Below are positions 1 to 13,145 of a stretch of DNA of 64,000 nt, piece by piece. The notes below the pieces were generated by a model. It saw only the letters and a program-made list of their open reading frames with translations, was not told the DNA's origin and did not search any database. Position numbers and translations under genes: made by a program. The DNA is from Glossina fuscipes (taxonomy: Eukaryota > Arthropoda > Insecta > Diptera > Glossinidae), in assembly GCF_014805625.2 (NCBI RefSeq), contig NW_023998431.1, positions 4,595,067 to 4,659,066 on the forward strand, read 5' to 3'. How positions within the stretch are numbered: position 1 is the first letter of the stretch; each line of letters starts with the position of its first letter.

Positions 1-1031
1 AATTTTTATTTAAATGGAAATCGGGTAACAATGGGGATTTTGTGAAATAGATAAGCCAGTCTCTAAGATATATATTTGAATGTAATTTTTCAAAAACCAC
101 GTAACTATTTAAATCAAATTTCTAATCATTCCTATAATAATGAATGGAAATATAATGAATTTTTCAAGTTTTCTTTCGGTTTGCTCGTCGCCACATCATT
201 GTAAACAGTTAATGCAAAGTGTTATACTAGAATTCTTACATTAATAAGAAGTCCAGCAATCCATAGAAGGATATACGGACATAATAGCATATGGCCGCAG
301 AGATATACGGGCACCATTCAATTACATGTCAATTCATAATCTCACGATTAATCTATAGGATCTCTATTATCTTGATACGGGAATATCTATAAAATGGCTG
401 AGAAATTTAATTTACCTGAATTTTTCAAATGACGGGCATAGTACGCTAAATAAAATATAACAACTAAATGAAAAGAATGAAAAATGGTAAAAAAAATACT
501 ACTTTGTCTACAGTGCATATAAAAAATCGACGTACATTTATTCCTGAACATACAATCATACCTTCTTATAAACATATACACACACATGCATACATGCAAA
601 CATACATATACAAGTATCATATTCATATGGTCACACATTTATATGTATTCGATTTTCCTAATAGCTAACCAAACAATCAACCAACCGAACAACCAACCAG
701 CCAACCAACTAAATAACAAAAACAATAGCACACTACTTAACTACCAGTAAATGTGTCGATGTGTTGTTGTTCATGGTGCATAAAAAGGGAAAGAGAAAGA
801 AAGAAAACAAAATATATTCTTCTGTTAAGAAAGTAAAAAAAAAAGTCAATTTGTATGGAAAACAACTGTATGTGAATGTTTGTTCTTTATTTTGTTTTTT
901 TTAATGTTTTTGTCGAGGAATTGTTGTTGAGCAAACAACACCTATTGAAAATATTGAAAGCGGTTAAATGGTATAAACAGCGATTGAACTTCGTATCTAA
1001 CAAAAAGTAAAAGTGTTACATAAATAGCAAC

Positions 1032-1062
<31 letters not shown>

Positions 1063-1156
1063 AAAAAAATTAAAAGGCTTATAAATGTATAAATTTTTAG
1101 ATCAGCAATAAATTCTCTTATTCGAAAAGCAATAAATTTTAATACAAGGGAGAGAT
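1..1156. other. Upstream low-complexity DNA, no gene seen
   Basis: This AT-rich stretch lies before the first coding exon. It holds a CA/TA-rich patch near 570-640, a degenerate CAAC-type tandem patch near 666-715, and a run of about 29 A at 1032-1060. Short open frames on both strands are low-complexity translations without a family signature. The frame of the exon at 1157 is closed upstream by a TAA at 1133-1135. The 5' UTR and promoter of the gene may lie here or further upstream, but I see no TATA box or initiator that I would call. Confidence 0.5.
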
Positions 1157-1238
1157 ATGTCACCGCCACCAAATTTAAGCAATTATTTGATGGCAGTTCG
1201 TGGTATTGAAAAAGCTAAAAAACGTTATCGTTGGAAAT
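1157..1238 (+). CDS. Exon 1 (first coding exon candidate) of an unrecognised polyQ protein gene
   Basis: The exon would encode 27 residues plus one base, beginning MSPPPNLSNYLMAVRGIEKA and ending in a basic, aromatic stretch (KKRYRWK). The start is the ATG at 1157, because the same frame has a TAA at 1133-1135 and no pyrimidine-rich acceptor is visible just upstream. The donor at 1239 reads GTAAGT, a perfect consensus. One base (T) is left over, and it joins the AC at the start of the exon at 14508 to make a Tyr codon, so the phases agree across a 13.3 kb intron. Without splicing the frame runs into intron sequence and stops at 1367. What is seen is the open frame, the donor and the matching phase; that this exon belongs to the same gene as the later ones is inference from phase and from the continuing basic/charged character. 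Another 5' exon or an alternative first exon remains possible. Confidence 0.55.
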
Positions 1239-2499
1239 GTAAGTTAATGCATAGGAATCCCTGTGTTTGTGCATATGTACGCGCTTGTTTGAATTTATTT
1301 GTGCGTATGTGTTTTGATGTGTTGTATACAAATTTTAGCTATATGAAAAACAAAAAAAAAAAAAAATAAAAAAAAAAAAAAAAATGCTTCAACTCTTGGA
1401 AATTTACGAAACTAAGTCGACGAAAAATGAACTCTTAACTTAAACCCAAATAAAATTACATAAAATTGATTACAAAAATTTTATAAAAAATTAAATTAAA
1501 ATTAACAAATTAAAATTGCCTCCCCATTTATTTGCGCATCTGTGGACGATACCTACAAACTTAATATCTAAGGTAAATCTATGCAGATTGCCGACTTGTT
1601 TCTATTAATTGTGCGAGCGTGCTATACCGTGTATACATCGGAAGCATTTATCTGCAAAAGGTTTCTAAGCTTGTAAAAAAATATCTTCAATGAACATACA
1701 CATCGTTATTTTCAATCACTTACAATAATTAATTTATCGAACGAAACCTTTTCTCATAAATATTGTATCACTTGCCTCTAATCTAAAACTCGCCCATTCC
1801 ATTTCTAAAAAAAAAAAAAACAATTTGTTTGCAACAACAACCTTGAAAGAAACTATTCATTCATATTATATTTTCTGCTACTTAAATAGCCTGAACGAAT
1901 ATACAATAGGATAGGACGGTTGCCTATACCCCAGCTGTCTTAAGAGAACGATAAACTTATTATTCTATTTTGATAAGGCATTTTGATAAATCTGCACTCA
2001 TGCAAATTAGCCAACACTGAACGTATTTAGACAAAACCTTTGAACAATAAAATGATTATTTGATGGATCTTTTTGGTGTAAATAGTTTGTTATCAAGCAG
2101 AACCTATCTATTTATCGTTGATATAGGCGTGTGGAAAGACCCCATTCTATAACATATAAATCCAAGCCTCGGCTGAAATCTACTCGAAACATCATTGATA
2201 CTGTTACTGTGTTAAAAAGAATTCATCAACTTTCCTTTGCCAAAAGTGCACATTTGCCTTTATGTGATGTAGAGAAATTGAAAAAAAATTTCAAAGTTTT
2301 CTGAAAGTAAGTTAAAAAAATTTTACGTTCATGAGAGGTCAACTGAATGCAATAAGTTCATCGGGAAGTTAGTTAGTTAGCAGCTTAAAAAAAAAAGATT
2401 TTTTTCGGCAAATTTTTTTCGGATGAAGGAAAAAGCTGCAGAATAATAACATTCAAGGAGGTTATTAATCATACATATAAGTATTTAAAAAAAAAAAAA

Positions 2500-2780
2500 A
2501 ATATTGCTTTGGAAAAATATTAAAAAATAACAACACAACAAAGCCATTCTCGCGAGACATTTCTAATTTGAGGCGGCACGGACTGTAATTGGTCCAAATT
2601 TAGATTAAAAAAAAAAACAAAACCATTTAATCCACGCTTCTATATCTAAACGATTCCGTGGCGCTGTTTGTGAATATTAATTTTTGCGTGATTGGCAAGT
2701 ATGTAAATGAAAAAGTGTAACTTCCGACTTAATGTTCCGAGTTTTATTAATAAAAAATGTTGCAACTAACTAATTTATCG
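2500..2780 (+). repeat. Dispersed repeat, family C, copy 1
   Basis: This stretch is similar, in the same order, to 12240-12560 and in part to 11250-11520. Shared blocks include a motif like GCNAGACATTTC (near 2551 and 12279), a GGTCCAAATTTAGAT-type block followed by an A run, and then a block like TGTGATTGGCRAGTAT..GAAAAAGT (near 2690 and 11300). No coding potential is seen. The spacing of the blocks is conserved, which argues for a shared transposed ancestor rather than chance AT-rich similarity. The class of the element is unknown. Confidence 0.45.
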
Positions 2781-2954
2781 AAAATATCTTACGTGAGCCC
2801 TTAAAGTATGTTGCACAAGATTTGAATGAAAAAAAAAAAAAAAAAAAATTAAACTCGTTTGAGTTTCGTCGTCGTGTGGCGTGCCATTTTCAAAAATTTT
2901 ACTTCAAGATAAACACGCGTGTTAGGTTTCCACATGTGCTATAGAGATCCATTT

Positions 2955-3470
2955 TTTATACCCAACACTGAAGTATATTTTTTTTTTTCATAATGTATGT
3001 AACACCTAAACGGAAGCTGAAGCGAGCCTATAAAGTATATATATGTGAAGGTATGTCCGCCTGTTCGTCTGTCCGTCTATGTGGTGTGTGTTGTTGGCAC
3101 TCACCCGATTGATTTCAAATTTAGTGGAAGCTTTTGCATGCAGAATGGTATTGAAATTAGCCCAAATTGGTTGGAGTAGTAGCCCGCTGTGGCCTATAAG
3201 TTCAACGCAACTTCGCTTTTTTTTAACAAAAATTTGTGACTTTTTGCTCGTTGCTCAGAACGAAACACTCTACTCCTTACGTGTAAAAATGGGAAAAATC
3301 GGCAATGTCCGCACAAAGTTACACGCGATTAAATTCTCTTCTTTTCACCTTTGCGAGGTTTTGTGCTTATTTATCATACGGCAAAGAAGACAGAATGTTT
3401 AAAACTATTTTGTACATTACTCGAATGAAGATATATTATCTAAGAATGGGTTAATGTTAGAATGAATAGG
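2955..3470 (+). repeat. Dispersed repeat, family B, plus-strand copy
   Basis: It begins with TTTTTATACCCAACACTGAAG and carries a CCTATAAAGTATATATAT motif and a run of 'GTCCGYCTGT' words, the usual look of family B in this window. The part from about 3110 to 3440 is a close inverted match to 9975-10320, including the block TTATCATACGGCAAAGAAGA at 3371-3390 and its reverse complement near 10040-10060. The open frame 3079-3402 lies inside it and is probably not a gene. Other family members are at 39010-39140, 47070-47845, 52700-53035 and 61890-62680. Confidence 0.7.
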
Positions 3471-6439
3471 GTAGACAGCCCGTTTAGTTTTTTCTTAATA
3501 ATACCAAAGATATGGGTATCAAATAAAAGGACTTGAGGAGTAGAATGCGAAAAGTACAGTGGTAACAAGTATTCTTTTCGATTTTTTCCCTCGAAGATTT
3601 CTCGCTCGTAAGTAACTCTATTGCCGCATCTTTCCAAGACAGAACCGCACGTTTTACGGTTTACGTGTGGTGAAATGAGAAGAAAAAAGACATACTTTCT
3701 AAGTATATTCCGTAGTCGAACTCGTAATAAACTTCAAAGATTTGGTCTCAAACTTTTAATTTCTTGGTAAAAGCAGTGAAGGCTTTCAAATTGCTCTCGG
3801 CCTCAACTCTGCTCAAAGGTCACCTTCATTTATTTTTTTATTTTTTTTTTGAGATGCTTTTAAGCGAACGGAAACATTTTCCAGAGATATTAGCGCAGCC
3901 AGAAATCAGCAGGCAAGACATTAGGTAGCAACTTCCCTGCAGACATCCATTTGATGCAAGTATTCTTGTTGTAGCGCCTGACAAAGAGTTGGAAATTTTT
4001 CAAGACAACAACATTTTTGCTGGTAAAAGTATCTATTTAACCAATAAAAAATATATATAGTGGTGTGGTACCACTTAAATTCCTTCCCCCAATGAAGGCT
4101 TTAGGCCACAATTTTATATGCGAAATTACTCGTCCGTATTTGTTTTTTTCAGTTCATTTCAAATTTATTTAACATGAGAGTTTACTTGACGAGATGATTT
4201 AAAGTGCTACGCATGCAAAATGTTAAACTCTACTGCACACATCGAACGTGATAAACGTTGTTCTCGGCAAATACATTTTTTAAGCCTTTGAGGCAGCCTT
4301 CGATTTTTCGGCATCTTATTCGGGTATTCTATATGAATTGATTTCGTTTTGGATGCAAGTCCGGTCTTATTTTCTGAAAACGAAATGAAGGACAAACAAA
4401 TAACTTCCTCTTCGTTCTTATTGATTTTAAAATTCATCTCTATTTGTTCTTTGGTTGATTGATTGTTTGATTAATGTATATATATATATGTGTGTAATAT
4501 ATTAAAATGAAACATATAAGCGTATGCTTTAGTTAAATTTTTTTATTTTGGATAGCATACGTATGTAGGTGTTTGCTGGGTTTTAAAGGAAACAAAATTT
4601 CCCAACTTATCATAAGTAATCATAAGTGATTAATAATAAAGTAAAAGATTTATTGAATTTGATTTAAGTTTAAATGATTTTTGAGATGCAGTTTATGCGA
4701 TCCGTTTCAATATTTATTTATGCATTAATTTTAATAAGCAATAATTTGGTCAAAAAATTTAGTTTTCTTAATTTTATGTAATTACAATAAATTAATTATT
4801 TCTTGAAATGTCTTATGGTCATATGCGTGCTATATGAAAATAGGTTTATTAATTTACCAACTGCGAAGCCATACGATTTCAACAACATAAGGTTACAGTT
4901 AATCGTACAGTAAAACCAAACAAAGGTAAACAATTAACATTTATTTTAAAACTGAGCGTAGCATTTCTTTGAGATATCTTGACTGTCATGAAAGAGGCAC
5001 CGCGCCGCATCGAATAATTATTTCGTTTTTGTAATCAATACTGGAAGATATATTAGAAACCTTTACTAGAGTGTCAGTTAGTCGCCAAAAATATACATGT
5101 TTTTACATCTCCGTTATATTCGTGAGAAAATATGTTCGTTCGTATGCGAAACGTATTCACTTCGTATCTGAATTTTGTCATTACACTCTAACTAATAGCC
5201 GATTTACGCATGATGGTTTTCACCAACAATTGCAATCTTTTTCTCGCAGGTTGGTATTTGAGAATAGGCGATTAATAACCGGTTCGAGGACAAGCTTACA
5301 GTGTTACAGTGTTATACTGAGAATACCTCGATTTAAGTCTATAAGTCTGTCTGCCTGTCTGTATAATGTCCATCCATTTATTTTTCTCTTTGCCCTAAAG
5401 GGCACATTTTTCAAGATAATTTGATAAAATCTGGTTTGTTTTGGTCCAAGAATTGATTATGTTGAAAATAGAAGCCATCGAATTTTTATTACAATCATTC
5501 CACATATATAATGCTGTATTCTGAATTGTATTATATTTTTTTTTCTATTTTCATTTATTACCAACGAAGCTTGGACCATTTTCTGAACCACTTGTCATTG
5601 TTTGAAAGAGTTCTTATGTCATTTTCGAAAAAATTAGTAAACTATTTGGATGAGACAAACAAACGTACGTACAAAATATTGACGTGCAAATGTGTTTTAT
5701 TAAATTTCGACGACAATGATCCAATTTTCGCGCACCCTTTCACAGAAAGATTATCACGAAAAACGACAAAAAAATGTCAAATCTTAAACATTCTATAGCG
5801 AAAATATTATATAGAGAATATAGGGTATCATTAGCTTATTTTTACCCGAATGTAACGTGTCAATTTGCTTTTATGTAGCAAACGAGATGTTCGGTGGATT
5901 AAGTACTTTTTCAAAGCTAATTTTTGACCATTCATTTGTTCAGAAGCCATAGAATAAATTTTTATCGCAATCTTTAAAAGCTCGAGAGCTTCCGCCAGCA
6001 GGGAGATAAACGAATAGGAATACTTATCGTAAGTGTTAGCGGAGAATGAATGCTTCGTAAACTATAATAATATTTGATTATCACAACTGAAATAGTAAAT
6101 CTAATATACTTTTATTTACCAAAGTTGTCTATGGAAAAGTAACCTTGAACTAACACGAATCAAAAAAAGAAGTTATACACGTTATCACACTGTTAAATAG
6201 ATCAATAGAGTCAATAATATGAATTTCTGTTATCAATACCCAAACCTTATATAGTAATATTAGTATATAAATAGTAAAATTCGACTTAGTTTTTATTATA
6301 TTTTTAGTCAAATTGCATAAGAGGAATTCTAAATTCTAAATTTAACTTAAGCGCTGAATTGTTGGTAAAACAACGCGAAGTGTGGGTATGACATGTGTAA
6401 CTAACTGTAAATATTAATATACTAAACTTAAGTTAAACA

Positions 6440-7340
6440 AGTAATAACTTTTTAATAGGGCCAGGCCAATTATTAGATGCCCTATGACACTTTGCCTAGT
6501 ACAACTATTCACTCGTTTCGCTAATAACACAAATGATACAAAAAACGACACACTATTTTCATGCAAAAAGATGCTTTTCATTAAAGCCGTTATATTGAAG
6601 GCTGGCCGGAGCATCATACTTCACAAAGGTTTTATTATTTTTCAATTTCCGTCATAAAACCACTAGAAAATAGACGTTTCCTCCATATAAGAGCTTTATT
6701 TTCATTTATTTCTAAATTCTCTTTAAATTGCTACTATGGACCAATTTTCATCATAAAATAAATATTAAATATTTACTATTCATGAGAAATTTTATGCAAG
6801 AAACGGAAGCCCATATCCCACGTTACTGTCATAAACATATTTTTATCGTAAAACATTAACAAGGAGGCCTTTTTGGCTTATAAGTGTTTGCACTTTCTGA
6901 TAATCTTTGTATGGGTTGATATTCAAAAAACAGACTTACGTGGTCCAAATTCGCTTTTTTGCCAATTTATTATTACGAATCAATTTTCACCGTAATATAT
7001 TGAAGATTATACTTTTTTCACTATAAAAAGGCTCGGCTTGGGGAGGAAAGACTATCTGAGAAATCATGTAAAATTGCAATTTTTCCATATTTTTCCCGAT
7101 TTTTTCGTCTTGCATGTCAGTGTAGTAAATTTCATCAAAATATCTTAAAAACTGCGTCCTGTGAGTTGAACGCAAAAATACATGCGCACATTTCAGATTG
7201 ATAGACGGACAGTTAAGCTCAGAACGATTCAGGGAATGATTCTGAATCGATTGATATAAAAAAAGATGCGTCTATCTTACATCGGCGTTACATACGTCCG
7301 CACAAACTTAACATACCCTTGCACCAAAAGTGGTGTAGAG
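6440..7340 (-). repeat. Dispersed repeat, family A, long minus-strand copy
   Basis: The whole stretch is similar in order to 41290-42330: an opening block around GGGCCARGCCAATTATTA..GCCCTA, a middle block around TTTTCATCATAAA.TA, and an end with GACGGACAG, a GATTCNGAAAGTGATTCTGAATCGAT-type word and ATATAA. Read on the minus strand it gives the typical family A order of cap-like repeats, the 'CGTCTATCAATC' words, then TTTTGATGAAATTTACTAC. No intact open frame spans it (the minus-strand frame 6987-7175 lies inside the repeat). It is probably a non-autonomous or badly decayed element. Confidence 0.6.
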
Positions 7341-9659
7341 TATAAATAAATGCCATTAAGCGTAAGGTAATGATAAGTAGAGTATATAAGACTGTCACTA
7401 AGAATTTAAAATAGTCTTGCTCCCATTGCCAAGTGTAAGGGTAGATTTGTATGAAAGACCGTGTAAATTGAAAACATTCGGTTGTTTAAACAATACCACG
7501 ATTATATTTAATCTTTGCTCTCGTCAAAGATAGCAACATAGAATATTTCGAGGAAATTAAACCCGAAAAGTGCAAAGAAAGAGAAGTTAAAACGTTGAAG
7601 ATGATCAAAATTTATCATTAAGTACCCTGCACGACTATTTTCTTTACAAAACATCAGAAATTAAACCTTTTTCCCATATAAATGTAAAAAAGGCCAGCCA
7701 TCGTACGAACCCCTATGTATATTAGAAGGGCGTACGAAAAATGTTGTCTTAATTCAGCACAGTGAGTACAGATGTCGAATCATTACTATTCTGAATTAAT
7801 TTTCATCATAGAGTACTAAAAATTAAGCCTCATTGCTATGCTTACGTTTGATAAGCCCGATCATATGAGAGGGTTTCAAAAAAAGTTGCTGCTTACTTTA
7901 CAAATTGTCGGCATTCATTTAGTAGGCTGTTTTCGCCTACTAATTTTCACGGATTTCTGTTGCGAATTACTAAAGATAGAATTTTTTTTTTCTTTTCGTT
8001 TTCTTCGAGTTCTTCAATGTATGGCATCATATAAGGCGCGAGCGTGAGAGTGGTCTGATTCAGTAAATTTTCGGTATTCTCGTTCGTTGGACTAAAGCAT
8101 TCCATTCATTGAAGCATTATTAAATTTGTTCCAAATATCTTAGGACGAATTGCGAATACATGAACAATTAACAGACGCAATAATGGATAAACAAGTTTAA
8201 ATCAAATTCAGAACACGGTACGAAACCGATGCGATCGTATTCGAAAGTTGGCATAATTTAAGTTATACTAAGTGTGACATGCATCCGCATAAATATAATG
8301 TAATCTTAAACCAGAGGTGATGCAAAGATTTGAAAATTTTCTCATAACACACCCACTAACAGTGACCGATACCACCATGAATATAAACTCAGTTTAAATA
8401 CGCGAAAATAATATGGACTGACATAATAATCTGAACAGCTGTAAAAAAAAAAAGAAGAAAATGATTACTAACTTACTTACCGGAAATTTTATTTTACTTC
8501 AATACAGTGTAGTCTAGCGGTATTGAATTCGCAATCCTTAACAGCTAACTGTAATTATAAATTTTTAAAAGAAAAATATTACAATTTATTCGAGGCTAGA
8601 ATATGTGAGAAGAAAATTGATTACGTTAAAGAAACTTTTTCCTTAGGATTTCCCGCTTTTTTCTTAAGCGTTTCGAAAAGACTGCCTAAGGCAAATGAAT
8701 TCTTGTTGCTAATATCTTACCTAGTGATTGAAAGCTTCTCTAACACACTGAGAGATATACCTAGAAAGCCCTTAGGTTCATTTATGAGCATTTCTAAACA
8801 AAATTACATTTGCGCAACTTTGTGGACACGATAACTAAATAGATGCGAGGCTGAAAGCGAATCGAAATTTTTGAATGCTTCTTCCAAGAAATGCCCACTA
8901 GAAAGAATTGGCAAAAAACTCGAGCCGTATTGCTTGCTGTTTTCTGAATGTGTTTTCGTAATGGCTTCTCTTCAGAGAAGCGATTATTAACCTGTTATTT
9001 TTCATTTATGAGAATGAGCCATCACTCTGGGAAAGTAAGTCTCTTATACGAAGTACAAAAAGAGAAAAGGAGGGCGAATGCAGCCTGAAAGGTGTATATC
9101 CGATCGCTAAGCGGTATATCTTTAACGATCGATTATTTTGTGAATTTTGGGCGTCTTTGTACGAATGGAAGGGCAAGCGAAATCATATACGTATCTTAAG
9201 ATTTGATAGTTTGCGTCGCAGGTGGTTACATTTTTATCAAGAGTTAATATCCATTCCTTAATCTTTCTTCGTTTGCGTACTTAACAGCTTGAAAAATTAC
9301 GCCTTTTACTAAGAATAGTTAAGTTTTTAAAGAATCAAATGAGATTATATATATTACTACATAACTATTTTGTGAAAAATTCCTGACAAAAATTTAAATT
9401 TGTCGGTTGATCTAAAATCTAACTAAGATTTCTTTTTCGCAAATACGTAAGTCTCTCGATATGAAACAGACAAGACAATGACTCGAGTTTCTTTAATATA
9501 TAGGACGTCATTTAGTGTGATCGTTTAAACCCATAGTCATTCAAAATAATCATTTACGTGGAATCATTTTTGTATGAAATTTTGCAAAGGAACAGCGGAG
9601 GACTTATAAATGGAAACCAACCATAGCCCTGCAGATATTCATGTAATGAACTTTTAAAA

Positions 9660-9900
9660 ATAAGGCGTTATACGGGGAGTATTCGAAAAAGTTGTTCGAT
9701 CTCAACAGTTTTGAAAAGCATTCATAGTTAGGCCAAAAATTTCAAGGTCTCCGGTTTCCAAAAATTGCGAACTATAGGTTGAACAAAAGAAAGAACGAGA
9801 AGGACAAACGGACAGAGACGCTTAAAACAAAATCAGGAAGTGATTCTGAACAAAAGGTGGGCCTATCTTTAACTTAATCTCACTCTTGTGCCACAAATGT
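9660..9900 (-). repeat. Dispersed repeat, family A, short minus-strand copy
   Basis: The blocks AAAATTGCGAACTATAGGTTGAAC, AGAACGAGAAGGACAAACGG and a following AGTGATTCTGAA word match, in order, the minus-strand family A copies at 7000-7340 and 29050-29265. No coding content is seen. Confidence 0.5.
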
Positions 9901-9969
9901 CGCAAAGTATCAAAAATTATTATTAAGAAAAAGTAATCGCGATGTCTACCGCAATCTATTTTAGAATTA

Positions 9970-10915
9970 ACCCACTTCTAGACAGATAATATATCTTCAT
10001 TCGAGTTATGTACAAAATAGTTTTAAACATTCTGTCTTCTTTGCCGTATGATAAATAAGCACAAAACCTCGCAAAGGTGAAAAGAAGAGAATTCTCCAGT
10101 CTTTTAAGTTTTATAATTTCCGAGCAACGAGCAAAAAGTCACAAATTTTTGTGAGAAAAAACGAAGTTGCGTTCAACTTATACGTCACTGCGGGCTTCTA
10201 CTCCGACTAATTTGGCCCAATTTTAATATCATTCTGCGTGCACAAACTTCCAATGTTTCCACCAAATTTGTAGTCGATAAGTTCATTTTTGCAACCGGGA
10301 GAGTGCCAACAATACACACCATACGGGCGGACACACATGGCTTAATCAATTCAAAATTTCACACTGATCAGGAATATATATACTATTCAGGATCTGTGAA
10401 GACTCCTTCTGGTTGTGACATACATTGTACAGTTGTGGGTATAGAAAACAAAAAGATATAAGTTTTCGCACACTACAATATTGAATGGGCCGAGTTTTCC
10501 CATTTTCAGAATAAAAGTAGAAATCTACATATGGTGTACGTATTGTAACTTATAAGTAACAGGCAAAAAAACAAGGAAAGCAAAAATTTTCACGGTGCTT
10601 GAACATTGTAAGGCAGGTCGTAGGATCAGTCCGGGTAATTTCCAAATTTTTGCGAAAGGGGGAATGCTTGCCACAGATACCACACAGTTGGACAGGTGAA
10701 AATGCTTAGGTGCATTCCAAGTTTGAAACTGGATTTCCAAGCTTGCTTTTGCGCGTTATAAAGGCACTGAAAGAAAAGCTAATATATTGATGAACTATGA
10801 TGTTAGGTAGGCGTGGGCAAATCTGAACATTTTTGGACAACTGCTACAGTATCACTCATAGAATATATATTGAAATTGTTGTACATTTATCTGCTGTACT
10901 ACATTTTTAAGGTTA
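9970..10915 (-). repeat. Dispersed repeat, family B, long minus-strand copy
   Basis: Positions 9975-10480 are an inverted match to 2955-3470, and 10530-10915 resemble 29330-29720. In the second part the shared words are AAATTTTTGCGAAAGGG..GAATG.TTGCCACAGATAC, then TTAGGTAGGCGTGGGCA, then TTTATCTGCTGTA. The order is the same in both, so this is one longer element in minus orientation. The minus-strand open frame 10525-10740 lies inside it and is not counted as a gene. Confidence 0.6.
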
Positions 10916-11249
10916 TGTTAGGAAATTAAATTTATGCAATACTTACTATGTAAATTATTTTCGCGTTGAAGCACCAATGTAAAGAATTTCATTGATTTTG
11001 ACCACGTTGCAATCAATCGGTTGGGAAATTTTATTTCCGCCTTTGCGATCTTCCAACAAAATATCATTCTTATATTGGGAATAAACATGTGTTATATTCT
11101 CTAACTTATAGCTTTTTGATGGTCGCACGCTGGTCTGTATATCGATCATGCTCTTTTTTGCACTGAAATAGTTCTGATAAGTTTTTGTAGGAAATTTTAA
11201 TTGAAAACTCACGTTGTTTAAAATTTCTTCCCCTAATCTTTTTTACTAA

Positions 11250-11520
11250 AGACGCGTATATGTGGTTGAATACGTTAACTTTAGTATAAAAATATTGCTT
11301 TTTGTGTGATTGGCGAGTATTCGAACGAAAAAGTTCAATTTTCATCAATTTTCAACCAAACACTAGAAAATCTTCACCTCTCAATAAATAACATAAATGC
11401 ATAAATTAATTTATCGAAAGTACTTTACATTTTTCCCTCGTATGTGTTATTTTAGAGATATTGTTGGAATTGTGCTGATGGCGGTTTTAGAAAATCCTGG
11501 AAAAATTTGTATTTCTGATG
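11250..11520 (+). repeat. Dispersed repeat, family C, copy 2
   Basis: The blocks near 11285-11345 (AAAAATATTGCTTTTTGTGTG, TTGGCGAGTATTCGAACGAA) match 12412-12460 and 2680-2730, and TTGTTGGAATTGTGCTGATG near 11460-11480 matches a GTTGGAATTGCGCTGACGAC block near 12531-12550. No gene is seen. Confidence 0.45.
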
Positions 11521-12239
11521 GATAAGTTTCGTCGAACTAAAACAGTGATAAAGCAGTTAGGAATTATTTATATGGCGTCTTTCAAGAAATGGTGTCATTT
11601 AAAGCTAAACGTACAATGCAGCCATTATTTTACTAGCGGCATGACAGATAGCGTATAGTATTAATTTTGAACTAAGAAAAGTCGGCCAACATCGTTCGAT
11701 AAGGCCTTCACTCACTGCAACGTTTGAACCGGCAGCGTACCATACTGTCACAGGCTCTGATTGGAGAGGTTGTTTGACTATTTCTCCTGGGCTTTCGAAA
11801 CTTATTACTCATGTATTTTTTGCATCCAAGCAGTGAATGTGTTTAAAATCTTCCTAACTCTCGCTTTTTGAATCGTACCGCAATGCGAGTGATACGTTGA
11901 GAGGTCACAAGCGGAGCGAAGTTGAATTTGAAATTTCTTGTTGAACGATCCTGCATTTTCTTTTGCTCCTTTTTATGTTACATTAAAACATGTGCTCTAA
12001 TTCTAGTCGCACAGTGACAAATTCAAAAATGTTTAAAAGCTGTTTAAACTTTTATAAACAATTATTTACGGAGAGAAATATTTGTGCCTTATTTAAGAGG
12101 TAACATCACTCTAGCATTCTAAAAAGAACTGTATATTTAGTGATTTCTATCGAATGAAAGCAAAGATCTTAGAATCGAAATATTCTAAGAAGTTGTTAAG
12201 CACGTGTTCCAGTATGCAAAGAAAGAAGATGTATTTTTA

Positions 12240-12560
12240 AAATATATTAGAACATTGCAACAACAAGTCCATTCCCGCTAGACATTTCCCTTTGCGTCTT
12301 GTCGCAAGAAATCGGTACAAATTTGAATCGAAAATAAGAAAAAAAAAAAAGTGAAAGACAATCGCTTAACCAATACGCTTACAGCTAACAAACTTGGATG
12401 CTTGGGCACTGTAAAAATATTGGTTTTTATGTGAACATATTCGAAAGAAAAATTTCAATTTTCGGCTAAAAAATCCTATTCTAATTAGAGAGATTGCAAA
12501 AATTTGAAGTGAGGAAAAAAAGTGAAAATGGTTGGAATTGCGCTGACGACCGTTTCGGAA
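12240..12560 (+). repeat. Dispersed repeat, family C, copy 3
   Basis: This copy contains both the 5' part shared with 2500-2780 (GCTAGACATTTCC, then ATCGGTACAAATTTGAATC) and the 3' part shared with 11250-11520 (TTGGAATTGCGCTGAC). It is therefore the copy that links the other two into one family. Confidence 0.45.
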
Positions 12561-13145
12561 AATGCTGTTTCGAAAAGCAAGGTGCTTGAAGTTTCAAGTA
12601 CGTGTAAATTGCTATAAAACTATGTTCGAAAGATCAAAGTTTTGGGCCATCTCAAATTTTCCCACGCTTACAGTCGCTTTCTTACATCATACTTTGCTGC
12701 ATAAAGCGTCACTTAAGCCAACAAAAAAATGTTAATTTTCTGCAAAGTCGTGTGTACAAGTGCTTAATAAATGCGTTTTATTATACCAAATATGTACCGT
12801 ATTGACGCATAACCGTCTGCTATTTTCGTACTTCCCGTAAATTTTGTGGTTATTTCTCCACGACGGAACTTCTTGAGTCTCTAGGCGACAAAGTGAATCA
12901 AGTGGTTTTTCCAACACGTTTATTTTATTGGCTTATTACACAAGATTTCACACATTTTAAAGGATGTGGTGTCAGAACCCTTTCGCATTCGATATAAGTT
13001 CGAAATTATAAAAAGTGAACGCATGGCTTTGTTTAAAATTGCGATGGGCTTTTATTACATTGAAATGCGCATCAGTGGTAATGAGTGTTTCTCTTCTTCT
13101 TTTGTCTCACTTTAAGACTTTGAAATCATATGGATGCAAATGGAT

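Noticed and set aside
5071..5424. 117-codon plus-strand frame
   Set aside because: It is Phe/Ser/Arg-rich and unlike any family I know, and it includes a GTCTGTCTGCC repeat word, so it probably overlaps repeat debris.
8955..9033. Possible exon between CTCTTCAG and GTAAGT at 9033
   Set aside because: Joining it after exon 1 would create a TAG codon at the junction, so it cannot be inserted between exons 1 and 2.
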